From NCBI GenBank assembly GCA_949317995.1, contig OX439045.1:40753693-40817692 (forward strand): DNA of 64,000 bases, given 5' to 3'. The notes beneath the pieces are model-generated. The model was not told the origin of the DNA, did not search any database, and saw only the letters and a list, made by a program, of their open reading frames with translations. A program made the position numbers and the translations under genes. Positions 1 to 12,841 of this stretch are shown here, in pieces; position 1 is the stretch's first letter, and each line of letters begins with the position of its first letter. Source of the stretch: Acholoe squamosa (taxonomy: Eukaryota; Annelida; Polychaeta; Phyllodocida; Polynoidae).

Positions 1-380
1 AGTAGACTAGCAGAGGTTAACAAAGCACCAACATGTGTGACAGGATCTGCGAAAAGGGCAGGGTGCATTAAGGTCCATATTCCTAGTACATGTCACATGT
101 GGTTTGACTTTCAGGGTTCTTGACTTCATGTTCCAGGCTGGACACTTTGGTCTACTCACAATTTCCTGGATTCAATTCCTTCACAAAGTGACATCTCCTG
201 GTAAGCCTATACATCAATTCATCAATTGGCATTACCAGGTGGGTTTTCTTCCCCTTTTACAGCTGTAGAACCACTGCTAACAGCCATGTAATGTGTTGAA
301 GGAAGAACCAAGACCTTACATTTCGGTGCCTCATGCTAGACTGTTGTTTATTTCCCCCATCGTCGCTCATTTCCAGTAGT
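1..380. other. Unassigned non-coding sequence
   Basis: No open frame, repeat or promoter is recognisable. It lies just upstream of the first LINE and may include its untranslated leader. Confidence 0.4.
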
Positions 381-414
381 TACCAATCAATATGATAGAT
401 GGCGCCACGGGCAT

Positions 415-1000
415 ATGTTACAGCCCTTACTAATATCCAGAGCAAAGGGGAAGGCTAAACTCAGAGTACTTTTTACAGAACAAGCTCCGACAGCTGAGCC
501 TATTGACACGACAACAAGTTCTAGTGATTTTGCCAGTTCCAGTCTCACTTCAGCTAGCAAGGCAGCAAAAGAACTTGTAGAATGCATCAATCTACTGCTC
601 CCGGCAGAAGAACCAAAACAAACCCAAAATGCCAGAAAAACAGAAACCACAAAACAAGAGGATTCCAAACTCCAAGAAAACACACAAAGCAAACACCAAA
701 AAAAGACAAGAAAAGGCGAGGACTACAGGGATATAGAGCGGTCAAAAGAACACCCCTACCACCGGTCGATGCCAATCCCAAACAAATATGCAGGACACCT
801 CATAGGCAGTGAGGGAAAGAATATCTGTGATATTACCTCAAGACACTAGCCTACGACAGCACAGAAACTATAACCGTAGGAGGCGATATGGCAAACGTCC
901 TGACCACACTCCACTGCTTCACAGACATAATCGATGAAAAGAAGCAACATGAAGAAGAAAAGAAAAGACACTCTAAGAGAAGCCGTGCAAGGGACAAATC
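415..1000 (+). pseudogene. LINE A ORF1 remnant with a KH-like RNA-binding domain
   Basis: The frame from 415 to 849 encodes a Ser/Thr/Ala-rich N-terminus, a Lys/Gln-rich basic middle, then a segment reading IPNKYAGHLIGSEGKNICDI (about 772-831). It has the hydrophobic-I-G-x-x-G-K-x-I pattern of a KH-domain GxxG loop. A frameshift near 838 moves the rest of the fold (a strand reading ETITVGGDMANVLTTL and a following helix) into the next frame, ending in a Glu/Lys/Arg-rich tail near 1000. By position it is the nucleic-acid-binding ORF1 protein of LINE A. KH folds bind single-stranded RNA or DNA, so chaperone-like binding of the element RNA is the inferred role. The frame is cut by the miniature transposon at 1005-1440 and the copy is not functional. 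It could instead be a captured host KH exon. Confidence 0.55.
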
Positions 1001-1004
1001 AGTA

Positions 1005-1440
1005 AGGGATCATCCATAAATTACATACACACTTTTTCTGCAAAAATGAACCCCCCCCCCACCCCCCTGTTGCACCATGTAAGCATTTGGCCTAACCCCC
1101 TTGCATACATACTCATGTTGCCAGACCCCCGCCCACCACTTACAATTTGATTTAGGTAGAACTCTGTGAGTACATATTTGAAGATTGTGTCAGTAATTGT
1201 CAAGGAAATACATGTATAACCTGTTCCTGGGCATGATGTGTTCTAAATAAGAAATTAATGATCAGGCCCCTAAAAATCCAGTCCAAAATGGCCTTAAATT
1301 ATCACCTCAAAGTACCTCTCTGCGTATATAATGCGTATGCCAAATGGGCCAAGATCCCCCCTCCCCCTGTACGCATCTGTACGCATTTGGCTTGACCCCC
1401 ATACCCCCCTAAGTGCGTACATAATTTATGGATGGTCCCT
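1005..1440. mobile_element. Miniature inverted-repeat transposon nested in LINE A
   Basis: The ends form a 19-bp inverted repeat with one mismatch: AGGGATCATCCATAAATTA at 1005-1023, and its complement with C for T at 1422-1440. The 436-bp body has runs of C and a direct repeat of a TGTAMGCATTTGGCYTRACCCCC motif (near 1077 and 1378). The LINE frame shows Lys/Arg-rich coding on both sides, so the element inserted after the LINE. No clear target-site duplication was found and there is no transposase. Confidence 0.7.
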
Positions 1441-1848
1441 AAGGCAAAGAAGAGACCAAACACCTAAAAGGATCATAGTAAGAGAGAGCAGGGACCAAAT
1501 AAGAAGCACCATATGGAACCAGGAAGTGCGCTCAAGACTATACGACTCCACCAAAAGGCAAGAACAATGAATAAACAGATATGACAGAACATAGAAAAAA
1601 GGCCAACCCCCCTACCACAACCAGAACCCCGGACAGGACCACCTACCACCACTCAAAAAAGAAAAACCTCAACTACCCTAACCATCACCTACCCAAACCA
1701 GCTAAACCCCAACTACCCAAACCCAAACAAACCCCAAACCACAAAGCACATCAACCCAAACTACCAAGTAAACGCAACCAGGAGGGACACGAGTAAAGGC
1801 ACAAAAACGATAGGCAAAACACAGTACAGAAAACACAGAGCCACTATA

Positions 1849-4800
1849 ATGAAAAACAAAAAACAGGCCCTGAAACCTATTAAAATCCTATACACTAATG
1901 CTAACGGCATAAATACTAAGGCAACCAGCTTAAAGGCGATACTAAATACCACGGACACAGATATCGCGATAATAGTCGAAACAAGAAAGTCGACACAAAC
2001 CCGCAAACATAAAGGGATATACATGATATCACAAACCAAGACTCAATAGATCAGGAGGAGGAATAGGTATCCTGACAAGCAACGACCTCTACCCACTAAC
2101 AAAAGATATTACACCTAGAGACCACGAGGAAGACAAAATCATCTGGATGTCAATCAACACAAAACCCAAGCAGACATTCCTAGCAGCATACTATGGCCCA
2201 CAGGAAAAAGTCCTGACTGAAGAAGTCCATAAACAATACCAAACCATCACCACAAACGCCATTAGACACAGAAAAAAGGGGATGTCATCCTAGTAGGAAA
2301 ATTTAACGCAAGGATCAAGAAACTTGACCAGAGGTAATACCAGGAACCCAACAGAAATGGAAAAATGCTCTACAACATGAGTAACCATCTAAACATGAAA
2401 GCCCTAAACACCGAAGAAACACACATATATACTGGTTGAGAGAGAACATGACAAATGCCGAGGAAAAATCAATCATTGACTTCGTCATAGCGACAGAACC
2501 AACAGCCCAAAAGATAAACAACCTAGAGGTAGACCAAACAGGGGAGCTAACCCTGAGGGGAAAAAAACAAACCAACCATAACACAATAACATTCGACATT
2601 ATGGCAAACATCCCAACTAAGAGACCCAGTCCTAAAAAGGTATGGAAAAAGGACGACCCGAACCAATGGAAAGCCTTAAACAAAGCTATGAAGGAAACAC
2701 TAGAGAACAACACAGGGAACTGCAAGAGTGTGGAAAAAACAGTCAAGACAAACCTCGTAAAAACAGTAGGAAGAGCTACAATAAAGACAAGACAATCAGG
2801 ACCCAGAAATAAAATCCAAAGGAAAATGCCACAAACCTAAGACAACTCAAAAAGGAGTACCAAAAGCCATAAAAGGGAAAGAGCCATACACACAAATCAT
2901 AGAAAAAAGAACAAGATACCAACAGCTCACCAAAACGGAAAATATGAATCATGAAACAGCTAGGACAAGGGCAAACATCAACAGGATGATTAAAGGTGGA
3001 AACAAGTCTAGCAGATTCTGGAAAATAAGGAAGAGACTCCTTAAACCAAATGACTCCAACAAACCAGATACCATAGACAAAGAGGGAAAAGCCATCAAAG
3101 ACCTAGAATGCGCCAAAAACCACATAGCAGACTACTATATGAAAACCTATTCAAACCCCGACCACCCAGAATAGACTCCCTTGAGGCAGACAGGAATATA
3201 AGAGATAATAATATAAACTGAAGAAACAGCCCCACAACAGCCATGATACCATTCACAATAGAAGAACTCAAGATGGTCACCAAGAAACTCAAGAGCAATA
3301 AAGCAAATGGCCCCGATGACATCCCAAACTCAGTACACACAAAAGCCAACAACACAACCCAGAAAATCCACCCAAGAACCCTTAACACAATATCAAGAGA
3401 AGTAAACATCCCACAGGAATGGCAGAAAGGAGATATTATCAGGCTATACAAAGGCAAAGGTACCAAAGGATAGTGCAGCAATGAAAGAGGAATTACCCTA
3501 TCAAGCAACACCGTCAAGTCTTTGAAAGACTACTAAACGACAGAATCCTCAACAAATAACAATGACACAAGCACAAGGAGGAGGGAGAAAAGGAAAATCC
3601 ACTGTTGACCATATCCTAAAAATCAAAGAAACCATCCATATAAATAAAAAGAACAAAAAACCAACCTTCATCACCATAGCGTATGACAAGGCATGGCTGG
3701 AAGGAATCATGGACACACTGGCAAACAACGGATGTGGACAATGGGAGTGGCACCTCACTGAGAGACTAAACCAGAACCTCACAGTCACAATCAGGACATA
3801 GCATGGACCAACCAAAGCAATATGTATAAACAACAGTATAAGGGGTGTCCTAGCAGTTACCCAACTCACCCTTCTCATAGATGAAATATCAAAAAAGGTT
3901 GACACCCACAAGAAGAACTACACCAACAACCTTGACGAACAATCTAAATACCTCCTCTGGGTAGAGGTTGCCATCATCTCAAACAACCTCAAAGACATCT
4001 TAGGCTAAATAAAGTTTAAATCGTTTAAAAAAAAAACCAACACACCATCCTGAAAAATCACTGAAACAACAGCAAACAGTCTCCAGATAGTCTTCGGACA
4101 AGAAAAATCCAAAATAACGGTAGAAGGAAATGCAACTTCAAACTACCCCAAATCAATGACATGGGAATCCACAAAACAACCCAGTACAAATACCTAGGCA
4201 AGATAATCAACACCAAAAACAAACTAGAAAACAACATCGAAAATTTGATACAGAAATCTGAAGGGGCCCTCCAAACAATACTCTACATCGCCGGCCATGA
4301 AAACTACAAGGGCATTGAAATGTAGACCATATGGAAGCTAATAAAAACATGCCTGATACCAATCATAATTATGGAGCCGAGACTTGGACTATAAAGAAAA
4401 AAAACATGAAACAAACAACCAGATCCTCAGACTACCCCAAGCAACCCCAAGAGAATGCATCTACAATGAACTACAAATACTAGACATAGAACACAGGGTA
4501 TTTGAAAAGCAAATCAACTACCTCACAAAAATAACGGAAGCCAACGGAGAAGAACTAATGATCACAAAAACAGAAGCCAAACCAAATGACTAGATCAACA
4601 TCATCACTGCCAAAGCAAATCACCTAAACATACCCATCACCAACCTCATGGAAATGCAACCTACCCCAAGAACAACAACAATACAGAATGTGATCCACAG
4701 ACAACAATCCTCTACCCTGGCCCTAAATGGAGAGGCAAAAAGTAAGTTCAGGTTAATAAAAACCCACAAGAAGGAGGAACACCTAAAAACACCAGCCTAC

Positions 4801-5105
4801 CTCGACAAACTCACAGAAAAGCAAGCAAGAAGGATATTCATGTCCAGAACTAGAATGATTAAAACCAAGAACAACTAGAGGAACAAACATCGCACCACAG
4901 AATGTAGGGGGTGTGGGCTTACTAAAGAAACCCAATCCCATGTACTCAAAGAATCCACATCAATCCATAACGACACCAATACCAAAATACCCACCAACAA
5001 GCTCTTCAGTGAAGACATAAACATCCTTAGAGAAACATCTAGCAAACTACAAAACATAGAAGAAAAACTAAACAAATGGGAAAAAACCATAGCCCACAAA
5101 GTGTA
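1849..5105 (+). pseudogene. LINE A ORF2 remnant: endonuclease-reverse transcriptase
   Basis: Pieces of one polyprotein lie in order across several frames. The endonuclease starts with ILYTNANGINTKATSLK and includes LAAYYGPQ (near 2190) and SIIDFVIATE (near 2470). The reverse transcriptase includes KSNKANGPDDIPN and QEWQKGDIIRLYKGKG (3290-3470), NERGITLSS (near 3480), TFITIAYDKAW (near 3665) and YKYLGKIINT (near 4187). The YxDD catalytic box is not recognisable, which fits decay. After the RT come LRLPQATP (near 4430) and a CRGCG...ETQSHVL zinc-type motif (about 4900-4950). Such ORF2 proteins nick target DNA and reverse transcribe the element RNA in place. Stops and frameshifts make this copy inactive. 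Confidence 0.8.
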
Positions 5106-5130
5106 AGGCAGCCTGGTGAACCAGGGCATA

Positions 5131-5690
5131 TGCACGAAGTAAAGTAAAAGTAAAGGTTTGTCCCATGGCCCTTGGAGGGCAACCAACGTTGCTTTTTCTC
5201 TATTTGGACCAAATTACAAAATCCTGCTCGATTCAAACTTGGCTAAAAGTGAATAAAACTCATAAAAACTAATATTTTATTATCTTAAACATAATTAAAT
5301 CAAGATGTATGCGGATTGTGGCTGTAAAGACTGCAAATGGTATCTAACTTATGCCAATTTTTTTTGGAATAGCATAATTACAGCGACCATCAAAAATAGA
5401 GGGAAGATTTACATATGCACTGTCAGTATTTAGTGATATAACAACTCAAATGAAATCTCCCCAAAAATCTCTGGCCCGAGCTGTAAAGCAAAAGCTGCCC
5501 TCAAATATTGGATCATTTAAAGCTAATTTGATACGTGAAATCCTAATCATTTCCACATGCCCCCCCCCCAAAAAAAAATGATAATAATAAAAAAAAAATA
5601 GGAAAAAAAAATTAGGCATCATAGTCCAAACCGACAATTTATTACAGGTGGTTGTTACCCACTATCCAATTTATGGCATTACAACACTAT
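5131..5690. other. Non-coding spacer with C- and A-rich tracts
   Basis: No coding evidence. It contains a short C-run followed by an A-rich tract near 5560-5610, and short open frames without family resemblance. Confidence 0.4.
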
Positions 5691-5887
5691 GTGTAATTTC
5701 TTTTTAAATCCATATTCACAAATATCATCGCACATGTTGTAGCACCTCGTGTATTAGCCATGGCTCATAACATGCCAATTTGAGGCCTAATGCGCCTTGA
5801 AGAATGCCTTGTATAACACCTTGAAGAACTTCTCTGCATGAACATATTCTCCGCATGAACAAAATACATCCTATCTACGGATGTTTT
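5691..5887 (+). repeat. 197-bp repeat, copy 1
   Basis: Nearly identical to 7294-7490 over its full length and in the same orientation. It starts GTGTAATTTCTTTTTAAATC and ends CTATCTACGGATGTTTT. No reading frame or terminal repeats are evident. Confidence 0.85.
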
Positions 5888-6848
5888 GTAACAAGGACGT
5901 TAGGCAAAGCTGATGACACTGTATCTGGCACCACCCTGGTGAGGAGGCAGAGGGGAATACTGGATAACTTTTCAATTGTCCCAACAGAATAAATAATGAT
6001 ATCCAATTATCCAGGCTCTATGGCCAAATCCTTAATATAATGATATATAACTTCAGAATGTACTTGAGGAAACTAACTATTCTTATTAAATTGAAAATGA
6101 TGAGAGATACAATATTATCTGTGCGCTATAAAGGTGCAGTGTGACGGTGAGTAAACTCATGTAGTGAATTCCCCTGTGTACCAGTATGTACCAGACAGAT
6201 AAGCCACTCACCATGCAGCCCAGATGTGTTATATAATAAACTTAGGTATGGTTATTACATTATATCCATATCATAATATTTAAGTCATCTATTTGTTCTG
6301 AACAGCCCTGCTCCTTTTATGTTTCATTCTTTCTCTTTTTTTTCATCACAATTGTCCTTGATTCTCGTAAATTAGTTATCTTGTTTGGCAATTCATAGTA
6401 AGCCCATGCCTACAGTGATAATTTATAAAGGCATCAACATTTGGAGTTGAGGGAACCAGCAGAAAGGACACTCTAATGCCAACTATACACTGTGGGCCTC
6501 TCGGGGGCAGATGGTACCTATCTGAGTGCACAATCACCTACCTCAGTATACCACATACCCACCCCCTTCTGACTTTATACAGAACTGCAGCTTCTACCCT
6601 TGGCTACTCAGTCAAAAATGAGGCCGCCACAGCAACCCGATTATTAGCATAGACTTCATGAAGAGGGCAAGAAAGAATATGGATTTCCTATTATCTTAAA
6701 ACATCAAGATGAATGTTAAATTGCTTGATTGAGTTGCAACTTCAGTTGGCGTTGCTCATCATGTACTAAGGGAATTTTCACTTCTATTTGAACTTACATG
6801 ACTGCAATAGCAACAGATTCCTGGTAATAGGCCATGATTCAATCCTGC
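5888..6848. other. Unassigned non-coding sequence
   Basis: AT-rich sequence with no supported exon, RNA gene or repeat boundary that I could recognise. Confidence 0.4.
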
Positions 6849-7935
6849 AAGGCTAGTTACAGAAGCTATGTGAGTTTCCTGGGGAAGTTCCATGTGTTCC
6901 TCCAGGTAAGACTGTCAAGGTGGCACTGGTGCCAGTCCATACGGTCTATATGGCTGATTACAAGAGCTATGTGAGTTTCCTGTGGAAGCTCCAGGTGTTC
7001 CTCCAGGTGAGACTGTCCAGGTGTTCTGGTCTCAGTCCATAGCCCATATGGCTGGTTACAGGAGCTATGTGAGTTTCCTAAGAAAGCTCTATGTGTTCCT
7101 CCAGGTGAGACTGTCCAGGTGTTCTGGTGTCATTGGTGTCAGTCCATAGTCCATAAGGCTGGTTACAGGAGCTATGTGAGTTTCCTGTGGAAGCTCCAGG
7201 TGTTCCTCCAGGTGAGACTGTCCAGGTGTTCTGGTCACAGTCCATAGCCCATATGGCTGGTTACAGGAGCTATGTGAGTTTCCTAAGGAAGCTGTGTAAT
7301 TTCTTTTTAAATCCATATTCACAAATATCATCGCACATGTCGTAGCACCTCGTGTATTAGCCATGGCTCATGACATGCCAATTTGAGGCCTAATGCGCCT
7401 TGAAGAATGCCTTGTATAACACCTTGAAGAACTTCTCCGCATGAACAGATTCTCCGCATGAACAAAATACATCCTATCTACGGATGTTTTGGTGTCAGTC
7501 CATAGTCCATAAGGCTGGCTACAGGAGCTATGTGAGTTTCCTGTGGAAGCTCCAGGTGTTCCTCCAGGTGAGACTGTCCAGGTGTTCTGGTCTCAGTCCA
7601 TAGCCCATATGGCTGGTTACAGGAGCTATGTGAGTTTCCTAAGGAAGCTCTATGTTTTCCTCCAGGTGAGACTGTCCAGGTGTTCTGGTGTCATTGGTGT
7701 CAGTCCATAGTCCATACGGCTGGTTACAGGAGCTATGCAAGTTTCCTGAGGAAGGTCCAAGTGTTCCTCCAGCTGAGACTATCCAGGTGTTCTGGTGTCA
7801 TTGGTGTCAGAACATAGCCCATATGGCTGGTTACAGGAGCTATGTGAGTTTCCTGAGGAAGCTCCAGGTGTTCCTCCAGGTAACACTGTCCAGGTGTTCT
7901 GGTGTCATTGGTGTCAGTCCATATCTTATTGGTAG
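6849..7935 (+). repeat. Minisatellite, unit about 98-107 bp, about nine units
   Basis: Successive units carry GGTTACAGGAGCTATGTGAG, GTTCCTCCAGGTGAGACTGT and CAGTCCATAGCCCATATGGC. Unit starts fall near 6851, 6954, 7054, 7160, 7258, 7508, 7614, 7720 and 7827. First units are the most diverged and the middle ones nearly identical, as in arrays that homogenise. Open frames on both strands come from the repeat and not from a gene. Confidence 0.9.
7294..7490 (+). repeat. 197-bp repeat, copy 2, inside the minisatellite
   Basis: Same sequence as 5691-5887 with a few substitutions. The flanking unit breaks off at AAGGAAGCT and resumes at GGTGTCAGTCCATAG, so part of the unit is missing. The segment replaced DNA instead of simply inserting. 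Confidence 0.85.
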
Positions 7936-8706
7936 GAAGGTGACAAAGGTGTACACCACCCCAAATAGCCAACCAACTACCGCCACCACAAATGCTGCCT
8001 ATAACCACCACCCCCTGACAGGGAGAAATCAAACAATATATCATGAGGCCCTTTTCAGCCGTGTTTTCTATTAGATACAAGACTAAGGCCAAAGGTAATC
8101 ATATTACAATTTACCGTCCACCGCCCGCATGTATTCCAAGGGGCCTCCTGAAGAAATTAGTATTATTCATTATCTAAAATAAAATTTGAAAAAATTCTAT
8201 AAAATGCATTTGGACATAATAGCTATGACCAAAGGGGGCATATTTGGTATCAAATTAATACTAGCAGTGCAAGGAATGTAAATAACATGCTGATATCTAC
8301 GACCTGGGTATATCCAAGCACTGGTAGATAAATAATAAATAATGAAAAAAAGCCTCATCAATTTTCAAAATGACTCGGACAGTAAACTGTAACCTGACTT
8401 CTCATGGCCTAAGATAAAAGTTTATAGCATTAAATGAATCTACCGGTACAATTATTTTAAAGTTCACTCATCGTCTTTGTCTAATAGCTATAGGGCCAAT
8501 CAAAGATATGTCTCAAGACTACAATGAGAAAATATATAAAAGGATAAATGTAATATGGAAATCCCTACAGGAAATGCACATTTAACAAGACATAAATTAA
8601 TCTTTTTTTTTTTAAATATCTTATATTATATAATGTAATTTTCAAATATCAGAGTCTGAGAATTTTCTGGATGACATAAAGACATAAAGACATGCAGAAG
8701 GTATAC
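7936..8706. other. AT-rich non-coding sequence downstream of the POMT1 pseudogene
   Basis: I looked here on the minus strand for the last POMT1 exon (the short C-terminal tail) and did not find it. No other feature is supported. Confidence 0.4.
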
Positions 8707-11700
8707 AGATACTCTATGAGTGCGACAGTGAGTTGGATCTGGTAGAGTAGGGAGGGTAGGTAGAGGTAGAGAAACAGTGTGCGGTCTATCAGCAGGTAGG
8801 GTACTTAGTGCAGCAGGTAGCCCACTAATAGAACCTCACCCACACACAAGAACTGATGCCACCTCTCTGTAAATATACAACATGTGAAGCAGATGCATCA
8901 TATTCCAATGCTTTGCATATTTCACATTCCATCAATGATTCATATAAAATACACTGAAATTCTACATACATTCTACATCTAGAATGACTAGGTTCTCTTA
9001 ACGTTTTAAGGTAAGTACTTTGGTATTCTAAGAATTAAGGAATAGATGTCATAATACAATGGAGTGATATCTTATAATTTCTATGTTCTGCTTAATCGTG
9101 TTCACTTATATTTATACTAAATGTGTCAAAGAGAGTTGTAAATGGTTACCTGTGGTGACGTCACAGTGTCCTCTACGACGTCATAGGACGTAGAAGGTGA
9201 GTAGGATGAGGTAGAGGGCTGTTCAGGTGGCACCACTGTACCATACTACAGCGCTACCCAACAGGTGGATCTATGCCTCGGTAATGGTCAAGGTTTACAT
9301 TACATAGAGTTGCCACTCAATGGTAAGAGAAAACTGCGAAAATCTATAGGAAATCTACTATGAAGAGTGTGATAGCAATTACAGGCAAAGATTTGGAAAT
9401 CAAAAAAAAATCAGTTAAAGTGGCATCTGTGAATCATCAACATCCATTTTATATGACTCGTAAAAAGGTCTGTCCTTGTGGAAAGTATACATTCTGAGAG
9501 GCTGCCCTCATGGCCAGATCACTAAATTTTGCTATGCCCTTAAAAGATTAATTTAAGATCTGCTTACATAATCCTGCGGTCGGACCCAGTAGGCGATATG
9601 TGTGTCTAGTAGCTGCCATTCTAGCAGGTCAGAGCTGTACTGGTGCTCCAACTCTACATCCCGCTGTGATACCAGCATCTTAACCTACACCAGCAAACAG
9701 AAAACTGTTAATACATAGTAAAAAAAATACCATAAATCCTTGATATTATGGACTAGCTTATACCGAGGATGGTCCCAGCCGCACTGTACAAAATCTGCCA
9801 TAAGTGTGTCTTACACATGAAGCTTTTATGCTATAGAACAGTACTAAATTGTTCAATATCAAGCCCCAGCTGCTTCTTGTAGTATTCCCTTCAACTCAGG
9901 TTTTGCATTAGAGGCGAGGGACACCTCACATCAAAAGATCTAAGGGGGTTAAAGTACATACCCTCGTACGCATTTACTTCATGAGGTTATAGAGTAGCTT
10001 AAGTGATACCACATATCAGTAGAAAGTTTCGTTCACATAATTATTTCACATTACTGACAACCAGTAGCACATCAAAGTTGGCGTTGGAGATAATTGAATA
10101 AGGTATATCATTAGTCCGATGTTGAATACCTTAAGTTCTATGAACTTGGCCAGGAAGCCCATGCTGGTGGGCTGCAGGGGAATCATCTCAGCCCCTGCTG
10201 AGTCCACCTTACTGCCATCTTCGTCTGTACCTGATAACAGAAACATATAGTACTTTTAGCTCAGTCAGCAGGTTCAGCTGTGGCTATCAATGTGAGGCAG
10301 AAAGGGAAGTATAGTGTCTCCCACCCCTTATCCCTTTATCCTCATGATACTGATTGCTACACTTCCTAAGGGTCTGTATGATGCAATACCGGTACATTTC
10401 TCGGCAGTGCATTGGTAGATCATGGAGATAAATGAATCTTGGGACATCATGTACCCTTAAAAATTTAACACTTACTTTTGGAGAAGCGGTGCTCCTCAAC
10501 GTCCCAGACGGTGGAGTCCTGGATTGTTGCCCAGTCCGTCACCACCTCCAGTTGGTTGAAGCCCCACACAGGAAGCTGCTTACCAGAAATCTAAATGGAC
10601 AAAAAAAAAGACGTGGAATAAAAAGAACTTTCAGCAATATTCTAGGATATCTTTTTTCATACATGTATCTAGAAATAACCAATATAAGAAAGTTGAAAAA
10701 GTGTTTACAACAATTCATACAAAATATTTGGGAAGAGAAATATATACACATCTTGAAAAAAATGGCAGACCTAAAAAAACAATGAATGGATGTCAAATCT
10801 ATAACAATGATAACAACAAAATTGAAGAAATAAATGATTACCTTAAGTGCCTGAGGGGTGTTAACATGGTGTTCACTATTTCCTGTTGGCAAATGAAGAT
10901 AACTTTGGGTTAATGATTATTAGAATCGGTACTGTTTTCTCAAGTTGCACGCAGTACAAGTCAGTATCAACAATAACCACAAATCACAATACAAGGCATC
11001 AGGCAAGGGCTTTAGACAAAAAGCTTTATAAATCCGTACCTTTTCCTTTTATGCTGTTATAAGCTAAGAATGTCCTTATATTATCAATATGATGGAATAT
11101 ATAAACTACTGACCAGTCTCCATAGGTTCTGGGCCGCAAATGAGATGTTGTGATCAATGTAGCCAGACACTTCCTGGAACTGTGGTGAAGCCGGTGCCTC
11201 AACCTCATGACTGCAGGTAGATGACATGAGCTTCATCCCTCAGGACAGACATGAGAACGTCTGTCACAAGGGTCAGTACCCTTATAGTTGTATAGGTTTG
11301 GCAGGAGTTCAGGGTGCACCTTATATGCCAGGTGCGCCTTATACATGAGGAACTTATTACAGTACTTACACCACATATAAGCGGCAGTTACAAGTAAAGG
11401 TATAAGGTAAGTTAGACAGTTATTTTTCAAACTTACCTGTTCAAGGCTCTTCCAGTTATGCCATGTATAAGATGGATTATGTCTCCATCCTGCACAGGTC
11501 TCTTAAGCTCATCAACAATTAACGATGAACTGAACAACGGATAAACTAATGTGTTACGATTTGCCATCATAAAGGTAAATAAGCCTGAACTTAAAAAAGG
11601 GACAGAAATACACATATCTACAAAGATATCTTGAGCTAAACAGGGAGCCTGAACGGATGCTTATTCTTTTAAAGAACCCTTTACCCGCGATGCTTATAAG

Positions 11701-12739
11701 AGACCAGTACTTATTTGAATCCTTGCACTTAAATGCGACGGTACAGATAACCCCTGGTGACCCACAGCTGATCAAGTTAATGCCTGTGCCTAGTGATCTA
11801 AATAAATTGTTAAAGTTTGAGAGATGTGAACTAACTTGTCTGGGTGTTTGACAATCCACCAGTTATTGACATCCTTAAATTGGTAACAGGTAACTTGTTG
11901 GTGGCTGCTGCCACGGTGGTCGTGGTAGCGAATTGGGCACAGCGTGTTGTGGGAGTGAAGCCAGCAAAGCACACCATGCGTGTGTTGCAGGGTTACCTGA
12001 GACCTGTAAACCACCGCGAGTGGCTGGCCCCGCATAATGGCGGCCAGACCACCCTGAAACTTAGTATTCATATTGTATTTCATAGACATAAATGGATTAA
12101 AGGGGTATACTTGCTAATGTTACACTGATGTTATACTTGCTGATAGTTTGCTGACAAAGATATTCAAGTAATGCCAATGGAGGCATATTACATTCTACCC
12201 TGGCTTTCCAGTACTTTACAATAAGTACTACCTATATGTCTTCCAGGGAAAAAAGTATTTTTTTTGTCAGACATGCCAAAGGCAGAGATAAACTCTATTT
12301 GTATCCCTCAAAATGGCATAAAATGAGACGATAATAAGTATAGCAGCCCCCCGAGTTTGTGGAACATCCTAAGAATTTTAAAATGGTAAAACTTTTTCCT
12401 TATGAATGGATCTATGGGGTCACGGGGTCCTAGGGGCCCCCAGACCCTACTGTGGTGTTGGAACATTTGGGAAAATATTGAGTATATGTCATATCTGATG
12501 ACTACCCCCAACCCTCCCTCCACTCTCCTCGGTTGGGTTCTGGTACTAGCCGTGGCTTGTATGAGAGAATTGGTTTCTGGTCTACATGGCTATCTCGGTA
12601 TTACATATGTATGTACAGCACCAGAACCATGCATACCATTATCAATTCACCGGACTTACCTCTAGGCTGGCTTGGAATGCACTGGTGAGGACATTATCAT
12701 GTGGCCCTGCCTTTGTCAAGATAGACAGATGCAATATAG

Positions 12740-12841
12740 CATAAATATGACAGCCCAAGGTATGTATATTGACGAATATTGCATTAGCCTGAGGCGAGTG
12801 TAATATCGTCAATATACAAACCGTGGGCTGTCATATTTATG
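12740..12841. repeat. Imperfect hairpin in a POMT1 pseudogene intron
   Basis: The arms begin CATAAATATGACAGCCC and end with its exact complement GGGCTGTCATATTTATG. They continue inward with TGTATATTGACGA, and only a few bases form the loop. No reading frame, so probably a small foldback element. Confidence 0.75.

Larger units (their letters stand above)
380..5130 (+). mobile_element. Decayed non-LTR retrotransposon (LINE A) with KH-like ORF1 and EN-RT ORF2
   Basis: Fragments of a two-ORF LINE follow in order on the plus strand: a 5' ORF ending in a KH-like motif, a Pro/Lys-rich linker (about 1580-1800), an apurinic-type endonuclease (about 1870-2600), a reverse transcriptase (about 3240-4400) and a terminal Cys/His motif (about 4890-4960). 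Many stops and frameshifts separate the pieces, so the copy is dead. The 3' end is near 5130, where short AAGTA-type repeats follow the last coding frame. Codon use is unusually A/C-rich on the plus strand compared with the other LINEs here. I could not place the clade. Boundaries are approximate. Confidence 0.8.

Noticed and set aside
7089..8092. Open frames on both strands in the 6.8-8.1 kb region
   Set aside because: They follow the minisatellite periodicity and exist on both strands because the unit lacks stops. No family resemblance.
12402..12665. Plus-strand 87-codon frame
   Set aside because: Lies in a POMT1 pseudogene intron, has no family resemblance and no splice context.
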